Origin: Turnera subulata
Lineage: Eukaryota; Streptophyta; Magnoliopsida; Malpighiales; Passifloraceae
Assembly: GCA_028386065.3 (NCBI GenBank)
Contig: JAKUCV010007112.1
Coordinates: forward strand, 59,836-123,835
Length of the DNA: 64,000 bases
Reading direction: 5' to 3'
Part shown: positions 44,809 through 56,802 of the stretch, one piece after another
How the letters are laid out: each line of letters starts with the position of its first letter
How positions within the stretch are numbered: position 1 is the first letter of the stretch
Made by a program: the position numbers and the translations under genes
The notes under the pieces: model-generated
The model's database searches: none
What the model was told of the DNA's origin: nothing
Seen by the model: the letters and a program-made list of their open reading frames with translations, nothing else

Positions 44809-46276
44809 GGCCGCACTAGCAACTGGAAGGCTGAAGAAGATTTTGGGTCAAGAAGACTCAAGATATGAAGATCTCCAAATTCAATTTAACCCAAATGTGT
44901 GTTAATTTCTGGGCTAAATTTCGTTTGGCCCATTAGAGTCTTTTAGAACTGGAAGAAAAAGATAGTACACTCCGCAAGCTGTTTTTTCTGGCTGATCAAA
45001 TTTTTCGAGACTCAAGCTTGACTTGCTAGGCAAGTGCTAACATACACATGTTACAAAATGATATGTTCCTGAAAGGTAGTAGAGAAAATTCATTCCGACC
45101 CATGAACAATTTTTTTTTTTTTGAATTTCATGAACAAAAATTGCTGATCTCTAAAGGATATGTTCCTGAGGTTGTTAGAGATGCATAAAACTAAAGGGAG
45201 TGTGCGGCTAAAAAATAGGAAAAAAATGAGAGTGCAGTGCAAATTGCGGTGAGTAGAAAAAAGTATGATTTATCAAAAAAAAAAAAGAGAAAAGAGTATG
45301 AAGAAAAAACCTTTTGACTAGTGTAGTTTTACTCTTTTTTTTTTGAGGAAAAGTGGAGTTTTACTTTATTTACACAATTGCGTTTATGGATATATCTTAA
45401 GGTTTTATATTATTATTTTCATATTAATAAATTTGAAATGTATAGATATAGAAAAGATTAAGACTATGTTAAATATTTTGTATCTAGTTTTATTTTATAT
45501 GAAAAACCTTTTGGTAGTTTCCGTTCTTTTTCCTTTTTCAATAGATTTGGACACTGTAGCAAAATTTCGTATAGCAAATTCCGTCGCATTGAAACTTGTT
45601 AGATGTCAACAAATATCGAAGGACAATCCTCTTCCCTGCTCCAACCCCACGGGGAGTGAAAATTGTTACAATTCCAATTCTCAAATTATCCTAATTTTAT
45701 CTATTGGAATTGAAATTTTAATTTTTTTTGGAACCCAATCCAAACAAGATGTCACTACACTACTTGTAGTGTTGGTGGAGAGTAAAAATTATTGCCTAAA
45801 GTATAAATTAGTGCGGTATTCTTTTTCCATAAATCAAACTTTCACTTTTGAATTTAAATTGTAAATGGAAACCTATACCTAAAAAGATGGCTCGCGGGGT
45901 AAACATTATTACTTGTAAAATAACCTAAGAATTCATATTCATCCTCAAATTCACTTAAGATATATTATGAGAGTCAACCTATATTTCATTCAACGGGACT
46001 GATCCTGTAGAACACAAAACAGCTCAATCTTAGAATGATATAGGATTTTTCTATGGTGCTCCATGAGTATGGCACTCACGCGATTATGTCCATTAGATAT
46101 GAGTGGTTAAATAACGATCGTTGGATATAGTAATTTTATAATAATATTATTTTTTTGTTTTTATATTTTTTTTATTTATACTAAAAAATATTTTAGGTAA
46201 GAACCCATCCAAGATGGTAAGATCCCAGATATTATGATAGCTGTTATATTGGTAGCCGTTACTCTTCTTAATAAGA
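44809..46276. other. Stretch without recognisable gene
   Basis: AT-rich intergenic DNA. The 173-codon open frame at 45343-45864 has no recognisable domain, a hydrophobic AT-driven composition and no plausible gene context, so I do not call it. Short A runs occur near 45280 and 45106 (T run). Confidence 0.4.
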
Positions 46277-46582
46277 GGTCGACCTAGTAACTTTTATAGG
46301 TCAATCTAATAATTTTATAAGTATATGCTTTAATTTAGAGATTTCATAAAAGGTCTACCTATTAGCTTATAGGTTAACCTATCATTATTCATGTTAAGGT
46401 TGACTTGTTAATCGAAGGGGTCGACCTATTATATATTTTTTTATAGTCACCGTTGAAGGATCTATATAAGATTGACCTGTTACTCGAAGTGGTCGACCTA
46501 TTATATTTTTGAAGGTATTAACCTAATATGTATAGACTTATTTAATTGTGAAAGGTCGACCTGATTAACTGAAGGGGTCGAC
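46277..46582. repeat. Cluster of GGTCGACC palindromes
   Basis: Perfect 8-bp palindromes at 46277, 46419, 46491, 46554 and 46575, usually followed by TATTA or TGATTA, with degenerate copies between (AGATTGACCTGTTA, AGGTTGACTTGTTA). Spacings are 142, 72, 63 and 21 bp. This recalls the AACATCGATGTT array at 63.7-64 kb. It may be the decayed variable region of a SIRE-like LTR. Confidence 0.7.
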
Positions 46583-46629
46583 CTGATTAATTTTAAATTT
46601 TAGACACATAAAATGCTAATTAGGATGCC

Positions 46630-46660
46630 ACATCACCCCTGAAAATTTCAGGGGTGATGT
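46630..46660. other. Perfect 15-bp inverted repeat (hairpin)
   Basis: ACATCACCCCTGAAA, one central A, TTTCAGGGGTGATGT: every position pairs. It could form a cruciform or an RNA hairpin, or be one end of a fold-back transposon. No T run follows, so it is not a pol III terminator. Confidence 0.85.
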
Positions 46661-48947
46661 ATGCAGTGACAAATAGCATTATTATTTTTTTTGTTAAGTA
46701 AGTTTACGTATTATGGAGAATATAGGCTTGTCATAGTTGGGCCGTCCTCTCCAATTCTTCTTGGGTCGAAAATTCAGGTCCCAAATCATTTATAGATAAA
46801 AGGACCATCGGAATGATATGCAAACTTTTCATGGATAGAACAAAAACATAGCACGAAACTAATGAAATTCCAAGGTGAGGGGTGCATCTCATTCTCAAAG
46901 ATTGGTGCAATATAGTAAGATTTGGACTTTGACCCATATGAGATGAGAAAATCAATGTTGGGGTTAGTTCAAGGGTCGACCTGGCTCAAACTGGATTACA
47001 ACGAGTTCCTAGATTAAAACAAGAATTGGTGTAAACTTGATGTGGATTTTAGTGTAAGTGCACAACAAGTTGTAGCAATAAGGTCGTCCACAGCTACCAT
47101 ATCAACAGCATTATCCTTAGTAAAATCGATTATTTTAGCTAAAAGAAATAAGGTAACATGATGTATTGGATGATATTGGCTAAATAAATAAAAGCATATA
47201 ATTAAAATTATAAAAATCAGATGGATAGAATCTTAGGTCGTCTGGGGTTCACTAATGTCCAGTAATCCTCCAATTACCCATACCTGGCATGTTTAATCGA
47301 CTTGCTTGGAGGGCAATTAACCTAAATTAAACATTGTTCAATGTCGCCAAACAATATTCCTACCCTAATCTCGATCTACCTGCCAGTGCAATTCTATCCT
47401 GAGGTATGTAAGATACTATGTTAAGTGTTGTAATCCTAAATTAATTTAAAGTCCCTTACAGCAATCACTAAATTAAAAGTTTATTCACGTTTTTTGAATA
47501 CCCTAATTTCACCTCCCAATTCTTCACTAGGTTATCTAAAAGGTTGATCAAGTTTTCAACACGGTGAAGTGCACTGTAAATAATTCAAGCAATAATGAAT
47601 AAACAGAATGTACTCATACTAGTGCTTTGTTATCCTTGGGTCTCCTCCCTTGTGTTGCACTGCATTTAGACTCTATAATGTGGTGACTACTACGTTCATA
47701 CAACATCAATAAAACACAATTAGCATCGAGAAAAAAAGGAATAAACAAAATCCTAATCTAAATAATTATCTAAAAAATTCGACAAGAGTTACATCACATA
47801 AACCTAGATAAGAATTTAGTTTATAGGACTAGAAGAAATAATAAAAATAAAAGGGTTGTCGACATGATAAACAAACCAAGAAAAAATCGACTAAAATAAA
47901 GGATGAGTGTTCCACTTCTTCTCTGCTCAAAATTGTGATCTTCTGTCCTCTAGAAGTTGTTTTAAACGTGAGGTAAGGATGCTTTATATCTATGGTTTTT
48001 TTCCTAAAAGATAGTACATCTCATTTTTTTAGTAAAACTCTAATACTTACGCTTCAAGAAGCTTTCCTAAGTAAAATGTCTAAAACCTCTATCCTTGTTG
48101 TGAAGGACACCGTTTGGGATGTTGTTTGGGACAAACAGAACTCTTCATGGGATAACTTGATTTTGAGCTTGAATCCGTCAATTTCTTCACAAAAAGGGTG
48201 TATTTGAGCATGGATCAGAAATTCCCCACAAATCCTCAGTTTTCTAGTAGTGATAAGAATCGAATTTTGCATAAAAGAATGTGTTTTACTAACTAAATGG
48301 ATACATGAATCCTAAACGCAAGGCAAAAAAAACTGTTAAAATATGCTGCTAAATATATATAATTTCATGTGCATAGGGTAAAAATTAACTAGCTATATAT
48401 TATTGGACACAAGCAAGGATCTGAAACACTTCATCACTATTAAACCACAATTATGACATGCGAGAGAGTAATAAAACCAAAACTAGTCATGGGTATTAGC
48501 CCTAACTTAAGCAAGGTTGAGATGGTGAATGACGGAAATCCAAACCCAATTCTAGAACATGTACTATCAAGTTAAACTTTTGGTTGTGGTTACTTGGTGT
48601 GTGATAAATACTAGAGTGTTGAATGTTGGCCATGGTTAACTAGTGTGAATGTTTACAATTTCCATACCATACGGCTGTGTCTATCTTGATAGCATTAACT
48701 ACGGGGACCCATCATACATCTGCGGTAGCAGCAAGAAGAAAGCTGTCTAGTCATATTCAACAGGAGCATTTTTGAAAATTGATGAACTGTTTAATTAATT
48801 ATATGAATAGCTTGTGTATTTACACATTTGAATACATTGTTGTCTTTGATGAATATATCTATATATTTTACGTATGTATTAAACCTGTTTTGTCATATTC
48901 TAGTTGGAACTATATTTTTCTTTGCGTTTTACATATCTTTTGCACTC
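46661..48947. other. Non-coding stretch, possible old LTR remnant at about 47040-48270
   Basis: Sequence around GTAAGTGCACAACAAGTTGTAGCAATAAGG at 47056-47085 resembles the conserved word near the ends of Athila/Tat-type internal regions. The following kilobase is AT-rich without coding capacity. I cannot find paired ends, so the identification is weak. The last part (48.3-48.9 kb) should include the distal promoter of the intact SDR gene. Confidence 0.3.
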
Positions 48948-48954
48948 TATAAAA
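48948..48954 (+). promoter_or_regulatory. TATA box of the intact SDR gene
   Basis: TATAAAA lies 74 bp before the ATG at 49022, in a C-rich context (TATAAAATCCCCCC). Transcription would be expected to begin around 48975-48985, giving a 5' UTR of about 40 bases. Confidence 0.65.
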
Positions 48955-49021
48955 TCCCCCCACACGTAACGAAATCCGAATAGGCATACATTTCAAGTTT
49001 CTCTTCACTTTCCAGAGAAAA

Positions 49022-50008
49022 ATGAACGGCTCTGCAATAGCTTCTGCTGCCAAAAGGTGAATTATATAAACTACATTTGTTTAATTTCCACCCTCTTTGT
49101 CTTTTGTTTTTTGGTTTCTTTCTGATTAACATACATGGATCCCTTTCTCGCAGTGGTCACTTCTTAGCATTTAGTTTGTAACTTGTTCCTTATACAGGTT
49201 AGCAGGCAAAGTGGCAATAATAACAGGAGGCGCCAGCGGCATTGGAGAGAGCACTTGTAGACTGTTTGTTGAACAAGGTGCAAAGGTAATTATAGCAGAC
49301 GTCCAAGATGATATTGGGCAATCCCTCTGCAAACAACTCGCCGCTGCCTCGTCGGAAGGGGAAGACAGCGCTTCCTATGTACACTGTGATGTGACCAGCG
49401 ATATCGACGTGAAAAATGCAGTTGATTTTGCCATGTCCAAGTACGGGAAGCTGGACATCATGTACAATAATGCAGGAATAACTGGGAATTTAGATCCCAC
49501 AATACTGGGTGCCGAAAATGACAACTTCAAGAGGGTTTTCGAGGTAAATGTGTACGGGGGATTCTTGGGAGCGAAGCATGCCTCTCGGGTCATGATTCCC
49601 GCAAGAAAGGGAGTCATCCTCTTCACTTGCAGTGTTGCTTCGGTGTCATGTGGGGAGTCGCCGCATGCTTATACAATGTCGAAGCACGCGGTGGTTGGGC
49701 TGATGAAGAATCTGGGTGTGGAGCTGGGGCAGTATGGGATAAGGGTCAATTGCATCTCTCCTTGTGCCATCGCCACTCCATTGCTAAGAAACGCGATGGG
49801 TACAGATAAAAGCTCTGTGGAGCATGTTATCTGCCAATCTGCCAACCTCAAAGGCGTGGTGCCAGACCCACAGGACGTAGCACAGGCTGCACTGTATTTA
49901 GCCAGTGATGACTCCAAGTATGTTAGTGGACTTAACCTCGTGGTGGATGGTGGTTATAGTACTACTAATCAGTCCTTCACTATGGTCCTTAAAAACTTAA
50001 TGACTTGA
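49022..50008 (+). CDS. Intact SDR110C-type NAD-dependent alcohol dehydrogenase (two exons)
   Basis: Exon 1 is 49022-49056 and exon 2 is 49198-50008; the 141-bp intron has a GTGA donor and TATACAG acceptor and splits an Arg codon. The 281-residue product is normal length. It shows the cofactor motif TGGASGIG (21-28), Asp46 ending strand 2 (IIADVQD; favours NAD over NADP), NNAG (102-105), Asn129, Ser157, Tyr170 and Lys174 (S-x12-Y-x3-K), CISP..IATP and a C-terminal VDGGYS. No signal peptide is seen, so it is probably cytosolic. The family oxidises secondary alcohols of terpenoids, lignans or xanthoxin (secoisolariciresinol-, borneol- and xanthoxin-dehydrogenase-like proteins); the substrate cannot be read from sequence. 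It is the only complete member of the local cluster. An AATAAA at 50381 is a possible poly-A signal. Confidence 0.93.
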
Positions 50009-52232
50009 ACCTGCACCTGCCTAGGTTATATTTCTAATCTTTTCTGTTTTGAGCGGAAAGGTAATTATGTGCCTCCTCTCAAGCATTGTATCAAAGCTAC
50101 GTACCAATGCATATCTATCAAATAATTTGCTTACAGATTTATTGTTTGATTTGCCATGCATCATTTGAATTTGGAAACGTCGTTGTGTAATTCCCCTTAT
50201 CACGCGCAAACTGGTCTGTGAGACTTGACAGTGAATACTCTTCTAAATTTTATTGTTCAAACCTTACCAAACCATCGATAGTGGTAGCTTTTGATTTATG
50301 GTTTATGAATTTCATCTGGCTTGATCATGTGATGACCCATACCCACTCAGATGTCCAGAACAGCAGATTTCAGTGCTGTCAATAAAATTTTAGTAGTCTT
50401 TATAATTAAAATACTCCATCCTCTCCAAAAGAAAAATAAAAACATATATTCAGATGGTATTACGTACGATCATGATCATACTATAATTTTCGGTTGTAAA
50501 TTAATTAATGCCATTATGCAGACACATGCAATAATACAAAAGTGCATCTCCTTCTCTTCTATCTAATCTTGGTAGAAGATTTATTCAATTTTTGAGAAGT
50601 AGTTTTTTATCTTCGGAGAAACTCATGGATCCAAGCATAACAAAGGAACCAACACTAGCTGAAGGAGGAGACATAATATAATAGGAAGGAGACAATAAGA
50701 CTGCGAATTGCCAACACGCTATTGAATTGCCACGGCTCCCGTATTGCTATTGTGTTGGGGCAATAATGGTTGGTTAGCAGCTATCCTTGTCATAAAGTTT
50801 ACACATCGTCAACCATGAATTTAAGAAAGCTTGGTCTATCCACACACGTACCTGGACATTGGTCTTTAAAGATAGCCATTACATCATTAAACAAACAAAG
50901 CAAAATAAAAATAAAACAAGTTTCAATTGGGGCGGCTCCTGTCCTGCACAATCTTATAGTACGTACTGATAGATCTGCACCTCATAGTCATATATGCTTT
51001 GGATTGGAAGGCTTTTTTTGACGGAAAAAAAAATAGGCTTTAATTGCTGGAGCAAACTCTGGCCACATTATGTGTACGTACCATGGTTTAGTGTATGTTT
51101 TCCTTAACCATCATTCTAGGAGATATCACTAAAACACAACAAACATCCTAATTAGCGTGTATAGTCCGTAATCGTGTGAGCTCAACAATTATAAAGCTCC
51201 ACTATATAGAAAGTCATATTCGGTCACCACAAGTACAAAGTTTAGAATAGAAAACATATAGTTAGTTTGGAGATAGACAGTAAAGGTGCTAACGACTGAG
51301 TCGTGGTATGTGTTGGCTTGATGGTGCAATAATTCTTTAATTTCTTCTTCCTCTGAAAGAGGAGCGATACTCGCCACTAGGCCCTGTACCCTCCCGTTCA
51401 GATGTCTCTATTATCTTGGAAGGAAGTTTTTTTTTTTTTTCCTCATTTCTTGGCAGGAAGTTGTACACATATGGAACTGAACAATTTAATTACTGGGCCT
51501 CGTTATAGTTCTTGTCATCTCTTGAACGACAAAAGCGGACCCCCCTAAAGTTGGAAAGTAGAAGCCAGCAGGATGTAAATTCATGAAGCCTTCCTAATCT
51601 CTCAGATGTGTAAATGTATATATATTGGAATAGGATATAGAGCCATATAGGACTCTGTACATCAGCAGTGAAAGGATGCAGAGAAATAATGATTGGCAGT
51701 TTTTCATTAAATAATTTCGTTTCTTCTAGCATTCTTAAACTATTTTCCCTTGTCGGCTTGTTTCGGCATTGGAATGGTTTTGAACTGTGAGAGGCCATGC
51801 CGGTAAGGCGGTGCCCCATCTCCATGTGCAAGTAGTGATCACCCATTCCCTTGGCAAGTGATACACTCATTTAGAATGATCACTAACAAATTGTAACTCA
51901 GGTGGTACTGATCAGTTAGTCTTCAAGGCTGCAGATCTCGAGTTTGAATCTCAATCATAGTCAAAATTTAAAAAAAAAAGAAAAAAGAAGAAAGAAGAAA
52001 GAATATCACCAACAGGACAACAGCAATGCTATAGAACGTGAAACTTGAGTCATTGACTACTGTGGCTGCTACACTAATGGAGAGAAGAGAAGTAATTAGT
52101 GAGCCAGGTGAGGTCAGGTCAGGTCCGTGGTTTTATTTACTCGTCAGACAATTTGGTCATTAAATGCTCTCAAGCGTTTGGATGGATGTTAGCCAGACAG
52201 GCCACATCCACATTATTGTAGCATAGCATTAG
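50009..52232. other. Intergenic stretch between SDR loci
   Basis: AT-rich, no convincing reading frame. The 126-codon minus frame at 51490-51870 matches nothing known. Poly-T/poly-A runs at 51428 and 51970 may mark old retroposed ends. I see no further SDR exon. Confidence 0.4.
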
Positions 52233-52529
52233 TGTGACAGAATCCCACGGAAAGAAATGGAAAGGTCTTGGGCCATATATACAGAGGTGCTGCACACCCT
52301 ACTAGGTTGACCTTTTGGGGAGAGGGTAATGACCCCGTGACAAGTGGTAGAGGAGCCGACCCGACCCAACTCCGATGTCACGCCAAGCGCTCCTTGGGGA
52401 CGGAGTAGGCAGGGTGCCCGGTCGACGACGGGGGCGTCGTCGGATTCGGTGGGGGGCCCTATATATAGGGGTGTTGCATACCCTACTTGCTAGGTTGACC
52501 TTTTGGAGAGAGGATAATGATCCGTGACA
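52233..52529 (+). mobile_element. TRIM element, 297 bp, TSD ATTAG
   Basis: The first LTR (52233-52342) starts TGTGACAGAATCCCACGG and ends ..CCGTGACA. The second copy of its last 75 bp (GCCCTATATATAGGGG to ..CCGTGACA) ends at 52529. ATTAG is duplicated at 52228-52232 and 52530-52534. TGGTAGAGGAGCC directly follows the first LTR as a Met-tRNA-type PBS. The 3' LTR has lost its first 30-40 bp. The interior is about 110 bp, non-coding and GC-rich, with the inverted repeat GACGACG..CGTCGTC near 52430. Such elements depend on other retrotransposons for enzymes. Confidence 0.83.
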
Positions 52530-54051
52530 ATTAGCATGCCAACTTCAACTAGCTAGAAGAAAGAGGTACGCACGCCTCAAACATGAAGCAACCAATTCAA
52601 AAAACGAACATTTACTTCGTGACCACTTTCAGGATATATACATGATTGAATAACAGTACTGAGCACTAAGATTTTTGGCAGGCTATATATATATAGATTA
52701 TGTATACATGTGCAATTCTTCTGGAAACTGCTGGTTAGCAGTTAGAAATATAATTTTTTGGCAAAAGCATATTTTTAGGTTTACAAGTCTGTGTTATGTC
52801 ATTGCGATTTCAAGTCTGAATCCTATGATCGAGCAGATTGAGCTAGCTTGGAGGAGTATGAATCCATTTTGAGCCACAACAGGACAAGGAAAAAAATTAT
52901 GGCAACCGACTATTCTCTCCCCGTTTTCACTTTTAGAAATTTCCAGGATGGTTGTCTGTTCAAATTCTTAAAAACTAATAGGTCATTAAAGAATAAATAT
53001 ATATTCATGTAGTTAAACTTTTCAGTGTCTTCCTTTCTCTCTGTTCACAAAAAAAATAAAAATAAAAAATTCTGGAGGATCAAATCAAATTTCTCATCCA
53101 AAACTGGGCTTAGGATGAATCCTAGCGAAAGCTTACAGCCCAAATAGGGCATGCTGAAACAAAGATAGACAAAAAAAAGCCTATATACAAACTAACAGAG
53201 CAAATTGAAAACAGAATTATAATAATCAAAAAATAAAAGAAAACAGAATAAACAACTGCAAGCCTATACACGTATGCCAAAAAAATTACACAAGTTTCTA
53301 CCAAAAAAAAAAATTACACAAGTGCAGCAGCTCAAAAGATGAAAAACAAGGCTTCAAATTTGTCAAGCCACAGAATCATATTTTTAGGTCACATATGTCA
53401 GCCACAATACTATCAGGAGGACGATGTTGTCCAAACCTAGCTACAAATCACAAAACTACCAATTTCTAATTTCTTATTACCATGTAGATAAGTAGACGTC
53501 CCTTCCTCTTTGTTTTAACACCCTTTCCTCTTTCCTGTGCAGTGTACCTAACTTGTGTGTAAAAGGGATGTTACTCTGTTCACATGGAAGGGGATAATGA
53601 TTAAGATCTTGGCCAAACCTCTCTAGGAGGGACTTGTAAGAAATTTGCATTTTCTGTCTTAAATAAGTTCAATGATTCTACCATAGCAGAAGGAACGAAC
53701 CGATAAGGAAAATCAATTTTTTGGTGGAATAAAAAAATTCTAATTTTGGACTTTAGGCATATATATAAGGGTTGTAGCTTAAAATGTTTCTCCAAGATTT
53801 CTGTATTCTGAGTTTGGACTTTTCGGTTGCCACCTATAATATGGTGGGGTGGCACACAATTCTAAACGTTTGGACGAATCTTTATCTTTTTGTGCCAAGC
53901 CACATAACAATTGGTTTTTCGAAACCTGCTGCCCTCAGTAGACAGCAGGAATCTTTACCAGACATCAGGAGTATTAGTTTAATCCCTCTTGTGCAAGGTG
54001 CTTTAGTGGGTTTGGTTTGCTTTCTATGTTGTCTGCCTATGGCTTTGCTAT
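52530..54051. other. Intergenic stretch upstream of the second SDR gene
   Basis: AT-rich with A-runs (53050, 53312) and no recognisable gene. A TATATAAG at 53762 is an alternative distal TATA-like site. Confidence 0.4.
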
Positions 54052-54057
54052 TATAAA
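54052..54057 (+). promoter_or_regulatory. Probable TATA box of the frameshifted SDR gene
   Basis: TATAAA at 54052, 88 bp before the ATG at 54140; spacing is similar to that of the intact paralogue. It suggests the locus may still be transcribed. Confidence 0.5.
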
Positions 54058-54139
54058 GATCAGCGGAAAACAAACTGAAGCAATATTCTGAAGAGGGTTT
54101 GTTCTTTTTGTTATTGGGCTTGGCAGAAGCAGCAGTGAT

Positions 54140-55079
54140 ATGGATTCTCATACTCTAACAACCCCAGCTGCTAAAAGGTGATCAGGACCCCCAAATGATG
54201 AAATTTTTATTTATTCATTAAAGCCATATATAGAAAATGCTCGTGCTTATGATCTAACTATATATATATTCATTATCGCAGGCTAGAAGGTAAGGTTGCA
54301 TTGATAACTGGAGGAGCCAGTGGGATAGGGGAGGCCACAGCAAGGCTGTTCCTGATCCATGGTGCCAAGGTCCTGATTGCTGATATCCAAGATGAGCTTG
54401 GTCAAACGCTCTGTGCACAAATTGAGGGTACTAGTAGTAGTAGTAACGGAGCAGAAGCAGCAATTTCCTACGTCCATTGTGATGTGTCATGTGAATCCGA
54501 CGTCGAAAAAGCTGTAGACTTGGCAGTCTCTTTGTATGGAAAGCTCGATGTAATGTTCAGCAATGCTGGGATTTATCCAGGCAACACTGATTCAAGGATT
54601 TACAGAGAGTTTTCGGGGTCAATGTGTTTGGTGCCTTCTACGGGGCTAAACATGCGGCCAGAGTAATGATTCCGGCCAAGAAAGGGTGCATTATCTTCAC
54701 TTCCAGTGTGGCTACTCCGGATTGCGCCGAAATATCTTATGCATATGCAGCATCAAAGCATGCTGTGGTGGGATTGACCAAAAGCCTATGCGTTGAACTA
54801 GGAAAATACGGGATTAGAGATAATTGTATTTCTCCCTTTGGAGTGGCAACACCAATGCTGCAAAGCTTGTTCGGGATGATGGAGAAGAAGGGACTTGAGG
54901 ATTTGGTTTGCAAAATGGCCAACTTGAAAGAGGCAGTGTTAGAACCTGAAGATATTGCACAGGCGGCTCTGTATTTAGCAAGCGATGACTCCAAGTATGT
55001 GAGTGGGATCGATCTGGTGGTTGATGGAGGTCACAATCTAAACAATCCTTCACTTTCACTACTAATGAAAACACTCTAA
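54140..55079 (+). pseudogene. SDR dehydrogenase with one internal frameshifting deletion
   Basis: Exon 1 is 54140-54177 (MDSHTLTTPAAKR start); a 104-bp intron (GTGATC..ATCGCAG) leads to exon 2 from 54282. The first part has TGGASGIG, VLIADIQDELG, HCDVSCESDV and SNAGIYPGN (Asn-Asn-Ala-Gly is changed to Ser-Asn-Ala-Gly). At 54595-54625 about 8-9 codons expected between TDSRI and QRVFGVNVFGAFYGAKH are missing and the frame shifts; the upstream frame ends after NMRPE. The rest is open to the stop at 55077-55079: FTSSVA, catalytic YAASK, GIRDNCISPFGVATP (Val to Asp beside the conserved Asn) and VVDGGHN. One lesion in an otherwise good gene means recent pseudogenisation or a sequence error. The intron position matches the intact gene, so the two are tandem paralogues. 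Confidence 0.88.
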
Positions 55080-55656
55080 TTTTCTTGATCTTTGTGTTTC
55101 TCAGGAAACCAGTTACTCTTTCTTTCTGCAATAACCTCTTTGGGGAGGGATTTTTACCCCATTGAGTTACTGTTTGCAGTGAATCCTTATTTCTCTTTAT
55201 TAATATAGTTTTGGGATAAAGGTGTATGCCTTATCATTGACACAATTGCATGTTCTCACGAGAGAAGCTCTTAGCTCTCACTAATGAAAAGAAAGTCAAT
55301 TTGAAGTTAGGCAGCTACTAGGTCCTTTCCTCTCTTCTAATAGGAAAAGTCTTGACATTTCCAAACCACCCTTATTCGAACCAGATTCCAGGGTATGGGC
55401 GGGGATTCATCGGGTAACCTTAACAAACCATAATGTTTTCAACTTTCAAGCAACTTGTAGCTGTAGTTTTGTCATCATATTATAACCAGAAAGTTAAACC
55501 ACTAGATTATAAGGCACTAGGTATTAAACTTTCCAAATATAATCAGAATAACATAATCAATTTAAATAAACATTACATTAAACAAATGCAGAATTTATAT
55601 AGAATGAGTTTATCCTTTAATATATTTCAATTTAATAAAATCAAAGAGATTTAAAT
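55080..55656. other. Downstream flank of the second SDR
   Basis: Contains AT-rich 3'-flanking sequence. The 73-codon frame at 55433-55654 has no recognisable domain. It ends at the target-site duplication of the next LINE. Confidence 0.4.
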
Positions 55657-55669
55657 TTACATCATGAAA

Positions 55670-56789
55670 GGGTTCTTCAGTGGGACGCTCGGACAAATTG
55701 GTATGACATGCTACTGCCAATGGGATCTTTGGTGTCCGGAGTGCTTATTGGCTTGCAGTTGATGAGAAGTCAAGAATAGAGGAGGCAGGTCCAAGTGATC
55801 CAATGGGGCTGAAGTGGAACAAGGTGTGGAAACTTGAACTATCCCCCAAGGTTCGTGTTTTCCTCTGGAAAGTGCTACATAACATTCTGCCTACACGACG
55901 CAAGCTGGTGCGACGAGGAGTAAACTGTCCTACTTTGTGCGGTCGATGCAATGAGGAGGATGAAGACCTTTTTCATGTCTTACTTGGCTGTTCAGTTTCC
56001 AGGTCTATGTGGAGTGCGTCATCTTTTCTCTCTCAGGTGCAATCTCTCCATGAACCTAATGTTCTCCCTTTTATTCAGTATCTGCTTGACCTGGACAATG
56101 AGGACCAGCTCCAACTAGGCATTATGATACTCTGGGCTGTCTGGTATTCTAGGAACCTCTGGTATTTTCAAGATAAGCACTTACTGCCCTCGCATATTCT
56201 TGACATTGCTCCTTTAAGGCTGCGGCCCCAGATATTTCTACCGAGCCTAAAGCAGCACCGAATACACATCTTGCCACATGGTCCCCTCCTTCCCTGGGGA
56301 TGTTCAAGCTCAATACTGATGCAGGTCTGTTTCCTAATGATGCTGGCGGACTGGGGTTTTTAATCCGGGATCCTGAGGGCTCTGTATTGGCGGCAGGCTA
56401 TAAAAGAATCGCTAACTGTTCTGACCCTGGGACGGCGGAGGCGCTGGCTGCATTATTTGGATTGGAAGCTGCGATATCTATTGGTTTCCAAGATATTCAT
56501 ACACAGAATCAGACAGACTCCATCTTCCTTTAATTATGTTAGTCTGTTGGCTGAAGACATTTCTATTTTTGCTAGGCAGCTTAGAACTTTTCACTGCTCG
56601 CATGTACACAGATCGGGAAACAAGGCTGCGCACTTGTCAGCGCAATTTGCAATCTATGCTGTTTTACCCTGTTTCTTTATTGAAGATATTCCTGCTGATG
56701 TAAGGGATATCTGCTTATGTGATGCTGTAAACTCTTCTACTTGATCAATGAAGCTCACACGCATCCATTATCAAAAAAAAAAAAAAAAA
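55670..56789 (+). mobile_element. LINE 3' fragment with zf-RVT and RNase H domains
   Basis: A 1.12-kb 5'-truncated LINE with poly-A (about 56773-56789) and TTACATCATGAAA duplicated at 55657-55669 and 56790-56802. It encodes the end of ORF2: zf-RVT (LSPKVRVFLWKVLHNILPTR, CPTLCGRC..DEDLFHVLLGC) at 55803-56290, then a frameshifted plant RNase H (RVT_3) with FKLNTDAGLFPNDAGGLGFL and FHCSHVHRSGNKAAHLSAQF (the HR.GN.AAH motif), ending before 56745. A frameshift between the domains (near 56295) and another near 56515 inactivate it. The RNase H tail marks the lineage of the 10.2-kb scrap, not that of the 4277-9373 element. Confidence 0.92.
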
Positions 56790-56802
56790 TTACATCATGA
56801 AA

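Noticed and set aside
45343..45864. 173-codon plus-strand open frame
   Set aside because: No recognisable motif, AT-driven hydrophobic composition, no promoter or intron context. I could not distinguish it from chance.
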